Assembly (NCBI GenBank): GCA_041571855.1
Contig: JBFFTH010000121.1
Location: forward strand, 1 to 6,289
Direction: 5' to 3'
Length of the DNA: 6,289 nucleotides
Origin: JACKOF01 sp041571855
GTDB taxonomy: Bacteria; Pseudomonadota; Gammaproteobacteria; Pseudomonadales; Porticoccaceae
A program made the translations under genes and the position numbers. The notes below the pieces were generated by a model, which worked only from the letters and a program-made list of their open reading frames with translations, had not been told where the DNA came from and made no database searches. Within the stretch, counting starts at the first letter, position 1, and the number at the start of each line of letters is the position of its first letter. Positions 4,688-6,289 of the stretch are shown one piece after another.

Positions 4688-6013
4688 ATGTCCAACATGA
4701 CACCCCGTGAAATCGTTCACGAGCTCGACCGCCACATCATCGGGCAGGATCAGGCCAAGCGTGCTGTGGCCATCGCCCTTCGCAATCGCTGGCGCCGCAT
4801 GCAGCTGGGTGAAGAGCTGCGCAATGAAGTCACACCTAAAAACATACTAATGATCGGCCCTACCGGGGTTGGTAAAACCGAAATCGCCAGGCGACTGGCG
4901 CGACTTGCCAATGCACCCTTTGTCAAAGTGGAAGCGACGAAATTCACCGAGGTGGGCTACGTCGGCAAGGATGTGGAGTCGATTGTCCGCGACCTGGTTG
5001 AACACTCTGTCAAACTCCTGCGCGAGCGGGAAATGGCCAAGGTGGAACGGCGCGCACAGGATGCCGCCGAAGAGCGCATTCTAGACGCCCTGCTGCCACC
5101 CGCGAGGGGTGTTGAGCCCGATGAAAGAAGCTCCGGCACCCGCCAGATCTTCCGCAAGAAATTGCTGGAGGGCGACCTGGATGACAAGGAAATAGAGATT
5201 GACGTGAACCCCCAGGCCGTTGGCGTCGAAATTATGGCTCCTCCCGGCATGGAGGAGATGACCAGCCAATTACAGAACATGTTCTCCAACCTGGGCAAAA
5301 ACCGCAGTGAAAAGCGCAAGATGACTGTCGGCCAGGCTATGAAACTGATCACCGAGGAAGAGGCGGCGAAGCTTGTTAACGAGGAAGAAATCAAGGTTCG
5401 CGCCATTGAGGCGGCCGAACAAAACGGCATTGTATTTATCGATGAAATCGACAAGGTGGCCAAGCGCAGCGAAACGTCCGGCACCGATGTCTCCCGCGAA
5501 GGCGTCCAGCGCGACCTGCTGCCACTGATCGAGGGCAGCACGGTCACCACCAAATACGGCATGATGAAAACCGATCACATCCTGTTTATTGCCTCGGGTG
5601 CTTTTCACTTTTCCAAGCCGTCCGACCTGATACCGGAATTACAGGGTCGTCTGCCCATCCGGGTGGAGATGGATTCGCTCAATGCGGCCGATTTTGCCCG
5701 CATCCTGACCGAACCCAATGCATCGCTCACCGAACAGTACCGGGAACTGCTCGCTACTGAAGGTCTGTCCATCAGTTTCACCGAAGACGGTGTCAAGCGT
5801 ATTGCCGAGGTAGCGTACGAGGTTAACGAGAAAACGGAAAATATCGGTGCCCGCCGGCTTCACACCATTATGGAGCGCCTGCTGGAGGAAATTTCTTTCG
5901 AGGCCGCAGACATGGCGGCACGAAACCAAACAATCGCTATCGACGGCGAGTTTGTTGACAGGCACCTGGCGGAACTCGCCAGGGATGAGGACCTGTCCAG
6001 GTTCATTCTTTGA
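4688..6013 (+). CDS. hslU: ATP-dependent protease HslVU, ATPase subunit HslU (ClpY)
   Basis: HslU is the hexameric AAA+ unfoldase that binds HslV, recognises substrates, unfolds them and threads them into the peptidase chamber. The 441 residues (443 in E. coli) carry Walker A GPTGVGKT (57-64, Lys63) and the pore loop GYVG (90-93). A substrate-contacting intermediate domain lies at about 108-240, including GVEIMAPPGMEEMTSQLQ. Walker B is FIDEID (250-255), the arginine finger Arg321 lies in LQGRLP, and sensor 2 is GARR (387-390). The C-terminal EDLSRFIL inserts into HslV and opens its active sites. The ATG at 4688 has AGGAA (4677-4681) 6 nt upstream and begins MSNMTPREIV like E. coli MSEMTPREIV. 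An in-frame TTG at 4670 would add six residues but lacks support. It is cotranscribed with hslV; no terminator follows before the DUF971 gene. Confidence 0.98.
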   Translation: MSNMTPREIVHELDRHIIGQDQAKRAVAIALRNRWRRMQLGEELRNEVTPKNILMIGPTGVGKTEIARRLARLANAPFVKVEATKFTEVGYVGKDVESIVRDLVEHSVKLLREREMAKVERRAQDAAEERILDALLPPARGVEPDERSSGTRQIFRKKLLEGDLDDKEIEIDVNPQAVGVEIMAPPGMEEMTSQLQNMFSNLGKNRSEKRKMTVGQAMKLITEEEAAKLVNEEEIKVRAIEAAEQNGIVFIDEIDKVAKRSETSGTDVSREGVQRDLLPLIEGSTVTTKYGMMKTDHILFIASGAFHFSKPSDLIPELQGRLPIRVEMDSLNAADFARILTEPNASLTEQYRELLATEGLSISFTEDGVKRIAEVAYEVNEKTENIGARRLHTIMERLLEEISFEAADMAARNQTIAIDGEFVDRHLAELARDEDLSRFIL

Positions 6014-6024
6014 TTGACGGCAAC

Positions 6025-6201
6025 ATGATACCGACCGCTATCAAGTTAAATCGAGAACAGGGCAGCCTGTCACTGCAGTACGGCGATGGCGCCTCGTTCT
6101 CATTCAGCGGTGAATATCTCAGGGTCCACTCCCCCAGCGCCGAGGTTCGAGGCCATGGTGCTGGCCAGGAGGTACTGCAGTCATGGACAACGGCTGTATA
6201 G
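6025..6201 (+). CDS. DUF971 / gamma-butyrobetaine hydroxylase N-terminal-like protein, truncated
   Basis: The start MIPTAIKL and the block GEYLRVHSPSAEVRGHG followed by GQEVLQ are typical of the small DUF971 proteins usually encoded right after hslU in gammaproteobacteria; their role is not firmly known, and relatives are linked to iron-sulfur cluster metabolism. The first 52 residues look normal. The frame then reads SWTTAV and stops at 6199-6201, giving 58 residues, about half the usual length of roughly 120. The expected second half (GNYA, then a DGHxxGxYxW block) is not seen in any frame up to the window end, so this is not a simple one-base frameshift. The ATG at 6025 lies 11 bases after the hslU stop with a weak GACGG upstream; an in-frame TTG at 6010 would overlap that stop. 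Likely a broken gene or a sequence junction. Confidence 0.75.
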   Translation: MIPTAIKLNREQGSLSLQYGDGASFSFSGEYLRVHSPSAEVRGHGAGQEVLQSWTTAV

Positions 6202-6289
6202 AAATCGGCAACATAAACACCCGGGCCTCTACCGACGTTATCAGAAAGCTGAAATCTATCCTTGATCTGCACAGCATTTTTCACATTAT
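6183..6289 (+). CDS. Possible new reading frame, incomplete at the window end
   Basis: From ATG 6183 an open frame runs to the window edge (35 codons) and begins MDNGCIEIGNINTRASTD. AGGAGGT (6167-6173) lies 9 nt upstream, but those bases also encode the conserved GQEV of the DUF971 protein, so the match may be incidental. It overlaps the last codons of the truncated DUF971 frame. I do not recognise the product. The minus strand is also open here (6284-6003), so coding is unproven. Confidence 0.3.
   Translation, partial: MDNGCIEIGNINTRASTDVIRKLKSILDLHSIFHI

Noticed and set aside
6003..6284. Minus-strand 93-residue frame across the DUF971 gene and the sequence beyond
   Set aside because: Half of it is antisense to the conserved DUF971 region and there is no recognisable product; the part beyond 6182 cannot be decided from this window.
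1..6289. CRISPR array, insertion sequence or phage genes
   Set aside because: No regularly spaced repeats, transposase, integrase or phage-like genes are visible on either strand.

Overview
The window is a chromosomal housekeeping segment of a gammaproteobacterium. The order rpmE (reverse), priA, a SPOR-domain membrane protein, hslV, hslU and a DUF971 gene is the arrangement I know from Pseudomonas and Cellvibrio-type marine gammaproteobacteria. HslU closely resembles the E. coli protein and ends in the same EDLSRFIL tail. The exact genus cannot be read from the window. In several of those relatives argS lies between priA and the SPOR gene; here that gap is only 77 bases and holds a promoter.

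Positions 1-800 are an AT-richer, gene-poor stretch. It holds a complete tRNA-Arg(ACG) gene on the minus strand with its own near-consensus promoter and terminator. Behind it lies a remnant of the 5' end of a secreted GDSL-type esterase gene, also minus strand. That remnant keeps a strong ribosome binding site, a signal-peptide-like start and the FGDSLxDSGN block, but it is frameshifted and stops inside the loop of a perfect 10-bp hairpin. About 300 bases without a convincing gene follow.

Positions 755-1142 hold rpmE (zinc-type ribosomal protein bL31) on the minus strand, with terminator, structured leader and extended -10 promoter. priA (1178-3394) diverges from it and encodes an intact primosomal helicase with all motifs and eight zinc-binding cysteines.

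Positions 3415-6013 form a stress and cell-envelope block. A good sigma-70 promoter precedes the SPOR gene, and a near-perfect sigma-32 (heat-shock) promoter precedes hslV. hslV and hslU encode the peptidase and the AAA+ unfoldase of one ATP-dependent protease. A terminator-like hairpin lies over the hslV stop codon and may set the hslV:hslU ratio.

Positions 6014-6289 begin a DUF971 gene, normal for its first 52 residues and then abruptly lost: no frame continues the family sequence. A different open frame, preceded by AGGAGGT, runs off the window end. This may be a real truncation or recombination, or an assembly or cloning junction.

I see no clear new multi-gene system. The items most worth a second look are the GDSL-gene remnant beside the tRNA, the broken DUF971 gene, and the regulatory structures around hslVU.
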